Under the pieces are notes generated by a model. That model saw only the letters and a program-made list of their open reading frames with translations, searched no databases and was not told where the DNA came from. From contig NZ_CP069396.1 of assembly GCF_016887565.1 (NCBI RefSeq), positions 2,135,001 to 2,199,000 on the forward strand: 64,000 bases of DNA, written 5' to 3'. Of the stretch, positions 8,412-16,963 are shown piece by piece. Origin of the DNA: Archangium violaceum. Lineage in GTDB: Bacteria > Myxococcota > Myxococcia > Myxococcales > Myxococcaceae. Each line of letters opens with the position of its first letter. The first letter of the stretch is position 1. Position numbers and translations under genes: made by a program.

Positions 8412-8462
8412 CCTTGGTTCGGGACCAAGGGGTCGCAGGTTCAAATCCTGTCTCCCCGACCA
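8412..8462 (+). other. tRNA-Pro(CGG) 3'-half fragment, att-like site A
   Basis: The DNA reads as a complete anticodon arm (CTTGG, loop TTCGGGA, CCAAG; anticodon CGG), variable loop, T arm with TTCAAAT, 3' acceptor strand CTCCCCG, A and CCA. There is no acceptor 5' strand or D arm upstream, so it is not a functional gene. Fragments of this kind are left when integrative elements recombine into the 3' part of a tRNA gene. Confidence 0.85.
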
Positions 8463-8474
8463 TCTGAGAACCCA

Positions 8475-8519
8475 GGAGTTTCTCGGACTTTCGCTGAAAC
8501 TCCAAGGCTTTATGTTTTT
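8475..8519 (+). terminator. terminator following tRNA fragment A
   Basis: An 8-bp stem GGAGTTTC / GAAACTCC is followed after 11 bases by TTTTT, as expected behind a tRNA transcription unit. Confidence 0.7.
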
Positions 8520-8576
8520 CCCGCCGAGCCCCTCGGCGGCGTGGGTGCTTCTCCTTGTCCCGCTATCCTCCCCGCC

Positions 8577-9377
8577 ATGGCCCGCCCATCCCTCGGAAAT
8601 GAAACGGATTTGTTCTTCCCTCGCTTCGAGGGACAGGTGGTCGATCGCGGCCCGTACCTCGTGGTGCGCACGCCGGCGAACCCCACCTTCTACTGGGGCA
8701 ACTACCTCATCTTCGACGCGCCGCCCGGAGAAAGGGACTTCCCCCGCTGGATGGACCTCTTCGTCGAGGAGCTCGGCCGGCCGCCCCAGGTGCGGCACGT
8801 GCTGTTCGGCTGGAGTGGCGGCGAGCCGTCCGCCGCCGCGCTCGCGCCCTTCACGCGTGAGGGTTTCGAGCTCTCGGAGGACCTGGTGCTGGCGACCTCC
8901 GCCGTCCACGCGCCGCCCCACCCCAACACCGAGGCCACCTTCCGTCCCCTGGAGACGGATGCGGAGTGGGCCGAGGCGCTGGAGCACCAGGTGCTCATGC
9001 GCGAGCCCCACTTCGACGAGGCGCCCTACCGCGACTTCAAGGCGAGACAGCTGGCGCGCTACCGGCGCATGGCCGACGCCGGGCGCGGTGCCTGGTTTGG
9101 AGCCTTCCTCGGGGAACGGTTGGTGGCGGACCTGGGCCTCTTCCACGAGGGTCCCCTTGCCCGCTACCAATCGGTGGAGACGCACCCCGACTTCCGGCGG
9201 CGCGGCCTGTGCGGCACGCTGGTGTGGCGCGCCGCGGAGTACGCCCGCGAGCACTGGGGCGTGAAGCAGTGGGTCATCGTCGCGGTCTCGGACGGGCCCG
9301 CGACGTCCATCTACACCTCGGTCGGCTTCGAGTTCGTGGAGCGCAAGCTCGCGCTCCTGCGCCCGCCGGGGGCATGA
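8577..9377 (+). CDS. GNAT-family N-acetyltransferase, 266 aa
   Basis: The C-terminal half carries the GNAT fold with the acetyl-CoA signature VETHPDFRRRGLCGTLV (Q/RxxGxG/A-like loop) and a typical ending around TSIYTSVGFEFVERK. The N-terminal half resembles the extra GNAT-like lobe of two-domain members. The substrate is unknown. The start at 8577 is chosen because the twelve codons before it overlap low-quality sequence; the ribosome site is weak. It lies just right of tRNA fragment A as a single-gene unit. Confidence 0.87.
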   Translation: MARPSLGNETDLFFPRFEGQVVDRGPYLVVRTPANPTFYWGNYLIFDAPPGERDFPRWMDLFVEELGRPPQVRHVLFGWSGGEPSAAALAPFTREGFELSEDLVLATSAVHAPPHPNTEATFRPLETDAEWAEALEHQVLMREPHFDEAPYRDFKARQLARYRRMADAGRGAWFGAFLGERLVADLGLFHEGPLARYQSVETHPDFRRRGLCGTLVWRAAEYAREHWGVKQWVIVAVSDGPATSIYTSVGFEFVERKLALLRPPGA

Positions 9378-9468
9378 CGCTTCCCGAGAGTCATTCCTCC
9401 GGAGCGTGAACCGAGGGGTTGACGTCCGTCTGCCCGGGCCTCCCCGGCCGGATGCCACTCTCGAATGG

Positions 9469-9902
9469 GCTTGCCCCGGTTACGTGGACAGTAGGATTAA
9501 GATGCCAACTTCTTTCCTCACCAACCCCTGGGGGCCGCTGGACAACAATCTGGCGGAGCGGCAGCTGCGCGACATGGTGGTGGGCCGCAAGAATCACTAC
9601 GGCTCCAAGTCGCCGCGCGGTACCGGGGTGGCCGTCCTCTTCTACTCGCTCATCGAGACGGCCCGTCTGCGTGGTGAGGACCCGGGCCACTACCTGCAGC
9701 GCGCCGCGCTCGCCGCCATCGAGCAGCCCGGTACCATCACGCTCCCGACCAGCTCAGACTGACTCCGCCTCGTCCTCTTCGGCACCGGGCGCGCTCATCC
9801 TCGCCCCGTCCAGACGGGGTACGGCGAGCTGTTACGTGTATCCGAGGCGATGACTGCGGGTTTCCACACAAACTACGGGAGAGCCACGTAACCGGGGCAT
9901 GC
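9469..9902. mobile_element. 434-bp IS66-type remnant with inverted ends
   Basis: A 19-bp inverted repeat with one mismatch bounds the segment: a left copy at 9469-9487 (GC-TTGCCCCGGTTACGTGG) and a right copy at 9884-9902. Inside is the C-terminal part of an IS66 transposase. No flanking target duplication is seen (TCGAATGG versus TCAGCTGC). It looks like an internally deleted, non-autonomous element. Confidence 0.6.
9502..9762 (+). pseudogene. IS66 transposase C-terminal fragment
   Basis: The translation contains GPLDNNLAERQLRDMVVGRK and NHYGSKSPRGTGVAVLFYSL, the classical end of the IS66 DDE transposase. The Asp-Asp catalytic part and zinc-finger domain are missing. It is a different, more diverged member than the intact copy at 24.6-26.1 kb. 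Confidence 0.85.
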
Positions 9903-9939
9903 TCAGCTGCCGATATGCAGGGGCATGCTGGTGGACACG

Positions 9940-12432
9940 TCAGGCCGTGTTGGCCGGACGGTCCTTCGCGTTGACCTTGAGGGGAGCGGTGGTCGGAACG
10001 AAGCCTACAGCCCACGCATAGCTGGAGAGGCACGACTCGACGGTGTACTTGCTGCCATTGCCTACCAGCAGGCCGTCCGCGACCACCAGGACGTCTTTGC
10101 CCTCGCGCAACAGCACCCCGACATGGCCCGCATGTCCTGTCCCTCCCAGGGCGTACTTGCCATCGATCTTCTCCACGCTTCGCGAGAGCGCCGGGCCGAA
10201 GACGACGACCGTTCCCTCGGGAAGTGCGCGAAGCGCCTTCACGCTCTCCTCTGGAGGCGTCCCCATGCTGCCGTGGCCATGCAAGGGCGGCGTGCACTCG
10301 ACGAACTTCAACATCTCCAGGGTGTGCTTCATGAACTTGGCGCTGTCCATGGCGGACGCGCACTTCACATTGGCCTCCGACTTGACGACATGGGTCTTGT
10401 TGTCCAGATGGCTGTGCTTCGACACGTAGTAGCCCTTGGTCGAGGAGGGGCTCCATCGACCGGTGCCGTAGTCATAGACCCTGCTGATGATGCCACTGGA
10501 GACATAGGGCCGGCCCGACGCGCAGGCATAGCCCACCGCTCCCAACATCTCGCAGACGCCCTTGGCACAAAGGCCCTTGTTGTACAGGCTCATCCGCAGC
10601 CTGGCCTGCTGGCCCAGCTTCTTGAGCGTTTCCTGATGGGCCACGGCGGGGGGCGTCACCTTGGTAGGGGACGTGTTGGAAGCGGTCTGCTTACCCTTGG
10701 AGCCTTGATCGGACTTCGCCACGGTCATCGAGGCCTTGGCTGCGTCAAGGGCCTGGTTGGGCTTGCCCCCGGTGCTGGGGAGCTTGATCCCCAGCTCGGC
10801 CAGTCGCGGATCGCTCCGTGAGTAGACGACGCCGGCCTTCCAGCCCTCCACTTTCTGGATGGCGGTCGCGAACTTCCGCAGCTCCGCGTCGTTCAGGCTC
10901 GAGAGTGTTCTGTCCACGTCGAGCCCGGTCAGTTTCGAGAGCGTGCGGGCATAGGCAACCGGATCATTGCTGTCCGTGGAGGGCGCGTAACGCGCCATTG
11001 CCTTCATCACGGAGAGCGGCTGGTAGGCTTGCGTCTTGAGAAGCGCGAGGAGGGCGGCGAAGCCGGTGGCGTGGTCCGGGAAGATGGCGAAGCGGCGGTT
11101 GTTCTTGCCTTTGAAGGCGCCGTGCGTATCGGCGAAGGCGCCGTTGCGGATGTTGCCCGGATTGTTGTTGCGCCAGGCAATGGTGCCCTGGCCACGCACC
11201 TCGTTCGGATAGATGACGTAGCCATTGATGACGGTGCCCGCGGACTCATCACCCGTCGAGGGCGAAGAGGCCTTGTTGGCACTCGCCTTCGTGTCCGTCT
11301 TGGAGGAGGTGGAGGACTGAGTCTTGGAAGGGGACTTCTGGAGGGTCGTGGTGCCCTGGCTGAGCCCCGGGACGAGCCCGGCCTCCTTCCAGCCTCGGCC
11401 CGTGGCCTTGAGGATGCAGACGCCTTTCTTCGAGTTGGCGGCCTCAATGGTCGTCCCATCGCCCAGGCTGATGGCGACGTGGGTGTCCGTGAAGAGCAAC
11501 GCCCCGCGTGTCTTGATGGCCTCCTCCACCGGGAGGGTGGTCTTGTGCTTGCGGCAATACTCCCGCTGTGCCTGCGAGCCGTCTGGCATGAAGCCCCCAG
11601 CCCGGCTGACGGCCCACTCCACGAGCTCGGAGCAGTCAAAGGCCTTGGCCTGGGTGTCGGAAGCCTTCACCTCCACGCCATACACATAGTCCTTGCCCTT
11701 TTGAGCCAGCGCGGCCTGCACCATGGCCTCGACGCTGGGGAGGGCCGAGGAGGAGCCGGAGGTGCTGGGGCCGGCAAGCCCCCGCAGGAACTGGATGTGC
11801 TTGTCCTCGTCCGGGAAAGAGACACCGGTGGCGAGCAGATCGATGAGCAGCTCCCGAAGAGCGCTCTCCGTCTTCAACATCTCCAGGGCCAGTCCCCCAC
11901 GAGACTGGACGAGCTTGACATACTCAAGCGCCACGTCATCGGAATCTGCGGTCCACTCCTCGTCGAGCAGCTTGAACGCGGTGGTGACGACAGTGATGTC
12001 CTTGCCCCGGTTGTAGAGGGCATGGGCGAGCCCCTCCTCGTCCGTGGACCAGATCGATACGAACTTCTCGACCAACTCCTGCGCGGTGTTCTTGGCCGAG
12101 TTGGCCGCCAGCGTCTTGCCATGGGCCGTGCCATCGGCGGGGTGCCGTGGAGTGGCGGAGAGGCTGATGCCGAGCGCCTCCGCGGTCTTGGGGCCAACCA
12201 CCCCATCGGCGACCAGTCCCTTCGCTCGCTGGAAGGCTTTCACCGCATCGAGGGTCTTCTGCCCGAAGTGGCTGTCCGCCGCACCGACGTTGTAGTGGAG
12301 CGCCGCGAGCCTCGATTGCAGGCTGCTCACCTGCTCGCCCTTGCTGCCGAACCGGAGGAAGGTCTGTGGGTCCACCACCCCGCGCGTCGGGCGGGTCGTG
12401 GGGGACGAATTCGCGGTTTGGTTCAGCGGCAT
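9940..12432 (-). CDS. multidomain peptidoglycan hydrolase (PG-binding, NlpC/P60, NPGNIR domain, second papain-like domain), 830 aa
   Basis: Residues 28-90 match a PG_binding_1 domain (LRFGSKGEQVSSLQSRLAAL ... DGVVGPKTAEALG). Residues 235-345 look like an NlpC/P60 peptidase with Cys267 in FDCSELVEWA and His318 in THVAISLGDG. Residues 400-545 contain the WRNNNPGNIR motif found in phage structural and secreted toxin-like proteins. Residues 610-830 form another Cys/His domain (CAKGVCEMLGAVGYAC and GHAGHVGVLL), probably a second amidase. No signal peptide is seen, so export through a contractile or type VI-like apparatus is possible. GAGG lies 6 bases before the ATG. The upstream neighbour on the same strand is a lipoprotein that could be its immunity partner; that pairing is inference. 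Confidence 0.85.
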   Translation of the reverse strand: MPLNQTANSSPTTRPTRGVVDPQTFLRFGSKGEQVSSLQSRLAALHYNVGAADSHFGQKTLDAVKAFQRAKGLVADGVVGPKTAEALGISLSATPRHPADGTAHGKTLAANSAKNTAQELVEKFVSIWSTDEEGLAHALYNRGKDITVVTTAFKLLDEEWTADSDDVALEYVKLVQSRGGLALEMLKTESALRELLIDLLATGVSFPDEDKHIQFLRGLAGPSTSGSSSALPSVEAMVQAALAQKGKDYVYGVEVKASDTQAKAFDCSELVEWAVSRAGGFMPDGSQAQREYCRKHKTTLPVEEAIKTRGALLFTDTHVAISLGDGTTIEAANSKKGVCILKATGRGWKEAGLVPGLSQGTTTLQKSPSKTQSSTSSKTDTKASANKASSPSTGDESAGTVINGYVIYPNEVRGQGTIAWRNNNPGNIRNGAFADTHGAFKGKNNRRFAIFPDHATGFAALLALLKTQAYQPLSVMKAMARYAPSTDSNDPVAYARTLSKLTGLDVDRTLSSLNDAELRKFATAIQKVEGWKAGVVYSRSDPRLAELGIKLPSTGGKPNQALDAAKASMTVAKSDQGSKGKQTASNTSPTKVTPPAVAHQETLKKLGQQARLRMSLYNKGLCAKGVCEMLGAVGYACASGRPYVSSGIISRVYDYGTGRWSPSSTKGYYVSKHSHLDNKTHVVKSEANVKCASAMDSAKFMKHTLEMLKFVECTPPLHGHGSMGTPPEESVKALRALPEGTVVVFGPALSRSVEKIDGKYALGGTGHAGHVGVLLREGKDVLVVADGLLVGNGSKYTVESCLSSYAWAVGFVPTTAPLKVNAKDRPANTA

Positions 12433-12539
12433 GAGGACCTCAACGGAGGCGTTTCAAGGAACGTCTACAGGCTCCTCATTCTGGACTTGGGCGCACAGGC
12501 ATTGCAAATGCGCACCGCGAGGCTTTGGCTCACGTGGAA

Positions 12540-12562
12540 GCGCCCCTGTGGGATAGGGGCGC
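12540..12562 (-). terminator. hairpin between lipoprotein and hydrolase genes
   Basis: An 8-bp stem GCGCCCCT / AGGGGCGC with a 7-nt loop lies 18 bp after the lipoprotein stop. It lacks a T-run and may only attenuate read-through into the hydrolase gene. Confidence 0.4.
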
Positions 12563-12580
12563 CTCGTCAGCGGAGCCTCC

Positions 12581-14035
12581 TCAGCCCGCCATCTGGCAGG
12601 TGAGTGAGCCTGGCTGGACGGTCCGCGTGGCGTCATCGACCTTGTACTGCAGCCTCATGGAGGGTCCATCCGGGTTTTCCTCGTCACCGGGGGTCATGAA
12701 CTGCGCCTTACAGGCCCACGTCTTCGTGTTCTTCTGGGCTTCGCACTGGACGGACCACTCCTTGTAATCGGCGCGAGCCTTCTTCACGAGCGCGCCGAGC
12801 GTCCCCGCCTCCGCCAGCTGGGCACAGGACTCATTGGCCTCTCCCAGCGTCATGCTGGACTTCTCGAGGACGTCGAGCGCTACCTGAGGGTCATCGAGCT
12901 TCATGCTCAGCGCCCCGGGCTTGCCCTCGCTGCTGTCGGCACGGGGCCAGAAGGAGGGCTGGAACACCCCGTCCAGCGAGAGCAGGTGCTTCTTTTGCTT
13001 CACGTCATAGAGACGCACGGCCTTGTCGGCGATGACGAGGAGCACATTGCCGCGACTCTCCAGGGAGAGGGACGCATCCGTGGGCAGTGAGAGCTTCTCG
13101 GGCTCGACGAGCTTGCCGCCCACGTTCCAGCGCATGGGAGGGGAGGCGTTGGGAACCTCGATCGGCTCCGCCCTGTAGTAGATGGGGCCACCCGGGAGGA
13201 GGCTGCGGACCCAGTTGCTGCCCTCCAGCAGATCCTCGCCTCTGGGACCGATGAGCTCCGCCTCCGCGGACGCGTCCAGGGCCGTCTGCTCCTCCGGGGA
13301 GATGCTCTCCGGCCGCGGCCCTTCCTTCGAGGCGAGCTTCGTGTTGGGGCCGAGCTTCTTGGCGAGGTCGAGCACTCGCGTCTCCTCGGCGGAGTCCGAC
13401 CCGTAGTCCGTCACCCGGGTCTCCACGCGATTCCACGTGGCGCCTTCGCGGCGATAGGCGTGCGCAAGACCGAGCTCACCCTCTCGATCGATGGGGTACT
13501 GCTTGCCCCCGAACACAAAGGCGCTCTGGCCATCCTTCTCGACGCGCTCGGGTGCCTTCATGTGGGGGCTGGCGTAGTGTGCGACGAGCGCGACGGGCCG
13601 CCCCTCCGGATCGAAGCCCAGTTCCGTGGTGAGTCCCACCTCTGGCAGCGGCAGTGCCGTGCCCTGACCGGTGACGAGGTCCACCGTCCAGGCGCGTGGT
13701 GGGCGCTGGTCCTCGAAGGACTGGAGGACGGCGCCCTTGCTCCCATCAGGGCTCCAGGCGAACTGGGCAAGCTCACACCCGCCCTCGAAGGTGAAGATGT
13801 TCCGGCGGGTGCCGTTGCTGGCCTCGAGACGCACCCACTTGCACTTGCCACCCTCCGGTTGGGCAAAGGAGAGCGTGTCGTCGGTGACAGGGGGCAGCTC
13901 CGCGGGCTTGCTCGCTGGCGTCACGGTGGACGAGTTCGGGGCGGGCGCTGGTGCAGGGTCCTGGGACTTCGACTTGCATGCGCTCACGACGAGCGTGGCG
14001 GCAAGGAGGGACGAGAGGCCAAGCTGGCGGAACAT
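12581..14035 (-). CDS. predicted lipoprotein, 484 aa
   Basis: The signal MFRQLGLSSLLAATLVVSAC has a lipobox Cys at 20, followed by a Pro/Ala linker. Residues 75-370 contain loosely repeated beta strands resembling a WD40/TolB-like propeller (FAWSPDGSKGAVLQSF; RAWTVDLVTGQGTALPL). The C-terminal 110 residues contain four cysteines that could form disulphides. It lies 148 bp upstream of the peptidoglycan hydrolase gene on the same strand, which suggests a periplasmic immunity or accessory role, but nothing in the protein proves this. Confidence 0.82.
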   Translation of the reverse strand: MFRQLGLSSLLAATLVVSACKSKSQDPAPAPAPNSSTVTPASKPAELPPVTDDTLSFAQPEGGKCKWVRLEASNGTRRNIFTFEGGCELAQFAWSPDGSKGAVLQSFEDQRPPRAWTVDLVTGQGTALPLPEVGLTTELGFDPEGRPVALVAHYASPHMKAPERVEKDGQSAFVFGGKQYPIDREGELGLAHAYRREGATWNRVETRVTDYGSDSAEETRVLDLAKKLGPNTKLASKEGPRPESISPEEQTALDASAEAELIGPRGEDLLEGSNWVRSLLPGGPIYYRAEPIEVPNASPPMRWNVGGKLVEPEKLSLPTDASLSLESRGNVLLVIADKAVRLYDVKQKKHLLSLDGVFQPSFWPRADSSEGKPGALSMKLDDPQVALDVLEKSSMTLGEANESCAQLAEAGTLGALVKKARADYKEWSVQCEAQKNTKTWACKAQFMTPGDEENPDGPSMRLQYKVDDATRTVQPGSLTCQMAG

Positions 14036-14120
14036 GTGAGGGCTCCAGAGATGAGGCGGCCGGACTCTGTCACAAGGAGGGAGACACAGAAAGGGCGCGC
14101 GCGGGCTGCCGCAAACCGTT

Positions 14121-14225
14121 TCACTCGGCCGGCAGGTTCGGGCAGTCCTTCCGGTAGGGCTCCAGCCCGGCCACGTAGTTCCGCCACTGCTCCGGCGTCA
14201 GTTCCCGCTTCAGGTACGTACAAGT
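14121..14225 (-). pseudogene. C-terminal tail of a WD40/STE-like protein
   Basis: The reading LTPEQWRNYVAGLEPYRKDC then PNLPAE and a stop has near-perfect coding bias. It resembles the conserved tail (TPEEW..Y..GEPYR.TCPNLP) that ends many large WD40 or kinase-linked proteins. Upstream of about 14225 the coding bias stops, 160 bp before tRNA fragment B. An old element end probably truncated the gene. Confidence 0.5.
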
Positions 14226-14385
14226 CTGGGCTGAGCCTGCCCCGGTTTTGTGGCTCTCCCACACTTCGCATTCGAGAGCCGCAAGTGCGGCAACTCGCTG
14301 GAACGGTTGGACTGCCCCGGCTCCAGAAATCCTGGTAATTACCATGGGTTGTGAACCGCTGGTGACCCTTGGACGGCCCTTCACA

Positions 14386-14435
<50 letters not shown>

Positions 14436-14437
14436 CA

Positions 14438-14482
14438 GAAGGGCGCGGAATCCTTGGAGAAATCCTCGGGTCCGCGCCCTTC
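14438..14482 (+). terminator. terminator-like hairpin after tRNA fragment B
   Basis: A perfect 12-bp stem GAAGGGCGCGGA / TCCGCGCCCTTC begins 3 bases after the CCA end and is followed by GTCTTTCC. Confidence 0.65.
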
Positions 14483-14503
14483 GTCTTTCCGCGACCAAGA
14501 GGC

Positions 14504-14523
14504 CAGCAGCAAACTAGCAGCAA
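14504..14523. repeat. arm-like direct repeat, left copy
   Basis: The 20-mer CAGCAGCAANNTAGCAGCAA (NN = AC here) is itself two AGCAGCAA half-sites. The same motif in the same orientation occurs at 41466-41485, just inside the opposite end. It is a candidate integrase arm-binding site. Confidence 0.5.
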
Positions 14524-14624
14524 GCGGAGGGGGTTCGGCTCCAGCGGCGAGCGGAGTTGGTGGGGCCTCTGCTGCCGGTGACGGAGAAGGGCAAGAGGAC
14601 ACCGCCCCTTGTAGGTTTCCTGCT

Positions 14625-14652
14625 GGGCGGATTCGATTCCCGCTGCCTCCAC
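14625..14652 (+). other. tmRNA (ssrA) 3'-end-like fragment
   Basis: The words GGATTCGATTCCCGC and GCCTCCAC match the T arm and acceptor end of bacterial tmRNA with a few changes. No other part of tmRNA is nearby. The 3' end of ssrA is a common attachment site, so this may be a second, older att remnant. Confidence 0.35.
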
Positions 14653-14715
14653 TCCCCGGTGTAAGGGTAGTTGACGCTGGTGGCGTTCCTTGTAGCCCGT
14701 GACCATGCGCTTTAC

Positions 14716-15687
14716 TCAGGGGCATTCGTCCTCGGAGATGCCGAACAGCTCGCGCAACACCGAGGCAATCTCCTCGGCGGCGCGTGACGCGCTTGACCGG
14801 TTTCTCTCCAGTTGTTGTGCGACGCGCGCGAGGTTGAGGTCGTCATTCCAAGTGACGTCGGCGCGCATGGCGGTCAGCCATCGACGCTGGATTCGTGTCA
14901 GGTGCTCGGGAAGTTTGCCCAGCAGTCGCTCCCGCTCTCGGGCGTAGAGGCGTGCCTCTGCCTCGGTGTCCTGGCGGATCAAGGCTTCCTCGCGCGGGCG
15001 GATGACGTCGGTCGGAAGGAGAACCTCAGCGATGGTGCGGCGCTTACGTTCCCTGTTCCGGAAGCGGACGACGAAGTCGACGATTGCCTCACGGCCTGCG
15101 TGCTCGTGCCTGGCCAACTCGCCACTCCGCAGCGCGGCAAGCACCTCAAGGCGTGCATTCTCAATAAATTCCCCGGCTGGTGTCCCGGGGATGAACCACT
15201 GAGACCGATTGGCGTTCATGAGGCGCCGAAGCTTCGCCTGAACATGGTCCCAGAGGCGGAGGACACCCTCGTCGTTGGTCGCGGCGGCATCGCGTACTTG
15301 CTGGTCCACCCATTCCCTCTGGAGCGCCTTGAGGCCGTGAGTCTCGACGAGGTGTCGATAAGCGCGTGCGAGTGCCGCAAGGGTCCATGGGCGAAGTGGG
15401 CCCTTCTCGGGGTCGAAGTGCAACTGCGCCCATTCCGCCGCCTTGAGGGTGAGTTCCTCAAGTTCGCGAAAAGCGGCGCGACCGAGACGAGGGCGCAGCA
15501 ACTCAAGGTACGCTTCGCGTAACGGTGCGATGGCTGCAATGCGGCGCGTCGCTCGCTCGGTCGCTCGGTCGATGCTGCCCGGGGCGGGTGGAAGGTGGCG
15601 GCGCTCGGCCGTCGTCACCACCGAATACACGACGCCGTCGCGGCTAGTAGTTGGCTTCGTTTTTGCCGTCGAGAGCTTGCGGGCCAT
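14716..15687 (-). CDS. hypothetical protein with C-terminal sigma-like HTH, 323 aa
   Basis: The protein is helical and rich in Arg, Glu and Ala, with no signal peptide. The last 60 residues (LTRIQRRWLTAMRADV ... LARVAQQLERNRSSASRAAE) have the shape of a sigma region-4 helix-turn-helix, suggesting DNA binding. No full sigma-factor region 2 is recognised. A GGGGAC stretch lies before the ATG. As the first gene inside the left end, it may be an element regulator. Function unknown. Confidence 0.72.
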   Translation of the reverse strand: MARKLSTAKTKPTTSRDGVVYSVVTTAERRHLPPAPGSIDRATERATRRIAAIAPLREAYLELLRPRLGRAAFRELEELTLKAAEWAQLHFDPEKGPLRPWTLAALARAYRHLVETHGLKALQREWVDQQVRDAAATNDEGVLRLWDHVQAKLRRLMNANRSQWFIPGTPAGEFIENARLEVLAALRSGELARHEHAGREAIVDFVVRFRNRERKRRTIAEVLLPTDVIRPREEALIRQDTEAEARLYARERERLLGKLPEHLTRIQRRWLTAMRADVTWNDDLNLARVAQQLERNRSSASRAAEEIASVLRELFGISEDECP

Positions 15688-15896
15688 CGCACACGTCCCC
15701 TTCTTTCGTCGTCGCTGTGCTTGGCCCTGCCAATCTCATCTCCTCCACTCAATATTCTGTAAGCCTCTTTCACGGCGAATGTTGCGTTTTTGGTTGCGGG
15801 CCCATGAACCCGGGTTGAATGCGGCGGTCCCGCGCTTGCCTGCTGGGTCGGTCACGACCGTTGAATCCAGGGAAGACCAGTCCGGTCGGTCGAGGG

Positions 15897-16060
15897 CTAC
15901 TCGGCCGGGGCCGGCTCGGACGCCGCGAAGTCGAGCCGATCGAGGCCCTTGCGCATGTCCTCCACGTCGAGGTGGCCGTACACCTCCGTGGTGATGGCCG
16001 GGTCGGAGTGGCGGAGGATGCACTGCACGGTGGCCAGCAGGACGCCCGCCTTGAGCAGCT
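15897..16060 (-). pseudogene. duplicated integrase C-terminal fragment
   Basis: The minus strand encodes LLKAGVLLATVQCILRHSDP then AITTEVYGHLDVEDMRKGLD and a stop, nearly identical in DNA and protein to the last 55 residues of the intact integrase at 17673. The catalytic His-x-x-Arg region is absent. It marks a second, mostly deleted copy of the same integrase family. Confidence 0.9.
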
Positions 16061-16097
16061 ACGTCCGGTTGACGGTCAGTCACGGTGAGCAGTACAA

Positions 16098-16130
16098 CGG
16101 CGGGCAGTGGCACTCGACGGGTGCCCGCCG
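16098..16130. repeat. 9-bp inverted repeat upstream of 16244 gene
   Basis: CGGCGGGCA / TGCCCGCCG with a 15-nt spacer lies about 115 bp before the next start codon. It could be an operator or a leftover element end. Confidence 0.3.
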
Positions 16131-16243
16131 CCCACACCGGCAAAGCCGAATCGGCACCGACGTCACCCAACGCTCTCACCTCTGAGCGCTGCGGTCCTGA
16201 GTGGGCCACGACCGACGAAGGCGCTTTCCGAGGAGAGAGTTCC

Positions 16244-16909
16244 ATGTCACGTCGCACGTTTACGCACGCTGAGGTCGAGCGCCTGAAGCGCTTGGCGAAG
16301 GAGGCGGCCAAGCAGGAGGGGATCCCCCACCTGCAGTGGCTGAACAACTTCGCAAAGAGCGCGGGCTACATCGACTTCCGCGACCTGAAGCACCGCGCAA
16401 AGCCGAACTCGAAGGTGGGTGCTCCGCCGACGCTGTCGGCCCCGCCCGACCCGCCGCCTCCACGCGTCGAGAACCGGAGCAAGTACCGTCTCATGGAGTT
16501 GGTCGAGGAGCACGGCCCCTGCCGTTCGCAGTGGCGTCGCGGTCCGGCGTTCGCTTACGGCTGCATCCTATGGAAGGGCCACGACGGCCCGCACAGTCGG
16601 TTCGGGAAGTCGTGGACCGACGCCGAAGGCTACATGCCGACGGCCGCCGAGATCCGCCAACTCGAACACGAGGAGGCGACCGGCACCACGCGGGAGTTCG
16701 TCCTGAAAGACGGTGAGTTCGTCGAGGTCACGCCGGAGGACAGCGTCCGGAAGCCCGGCGAGGGTCGCAACAAGTTCCGCTACATGGAGGAGATGCTCGA
16801 AGCCGGGGACGACGACGAGCCCGACGATGAGACGTTCCCTCCGGGCGACGACGGCTTCGTCGATGAAGACGAGGACGACGGCGACGGCGACGGCGACGAC
16901 GGCGAGTAG
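16244..16909 (+). CDS. hypothetical acidic-tailed protein, 221 aa
   Basis: Residues 5-52 (FTHAEVERLKRLAKEAAKQ ... WLNNFAKSAGYIDFRDLKHR) resemble a short helical module found at the start of many mobile-element and glyoxalase-superfamily proteins, in which AKxLxxxxGIxxxQALxxIAxxAGF.NW is typical. The middle is unassigned and contains several Cys, Trp and His residues. The last 40 residues are almost entirely Asp, Glu and Gly. GAGGAGAGAG lies 4 bases before the ATG at 16244. Function unknown. Confidence 0.78.
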   Translation: MSRRTFTHAEVERLKRLAKEAAKQEGIPHLQWLNNFAKSAGYIDFRDLKHRAKPNSKVGAPPTLSAPPDPPPPRVENRSKYRLMELVEEHGPCRSQWRRGPAFAYGCILWKGHDGPHSRFGKSWTDAEGYMPTAAEIRQLEHEEATGTTREFVLKDGEFVEVTPEDSVRKPGEGRNKFRYMEEMLEAGDDDEPDDETFPPGDDGFVDEDEDDGDGDGDDGE

Positions 16910-16915
16910 CGCGAG

Positions 16916-16952
16916 CCGAGGGCGGAGGTCTCGTTCGAGCCTCCGCCCTCGG
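16916..16952. terminator. bidirectional hairpin between convergent genes
   Basis: A perfect 13-bp stem CCGAGGGCGGAGG / CCTCCGCCCTCGG with an 11-nt loop sits in the 54 bp between converging stop codons. There is no T-run on either side. Confidence 0.7.
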
Positions 16953-16963
16953 TGCTCCGTTCG

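Noticed and set aside
8412-8462. Functional tRNA-Pro gene
   Set aside because: No 5' acceptor strand or D arm precedes the anticodon arm, and the same is true at 14386 and 41598.
8274-8505. Protein-like reading GETGFEPATPWSRT on the minus strand (also near 14400 and 41600)
   Set aside because: This is the well-known spurious translation of a tRNA antisense strand, here from the tRNA-Pro fragments.
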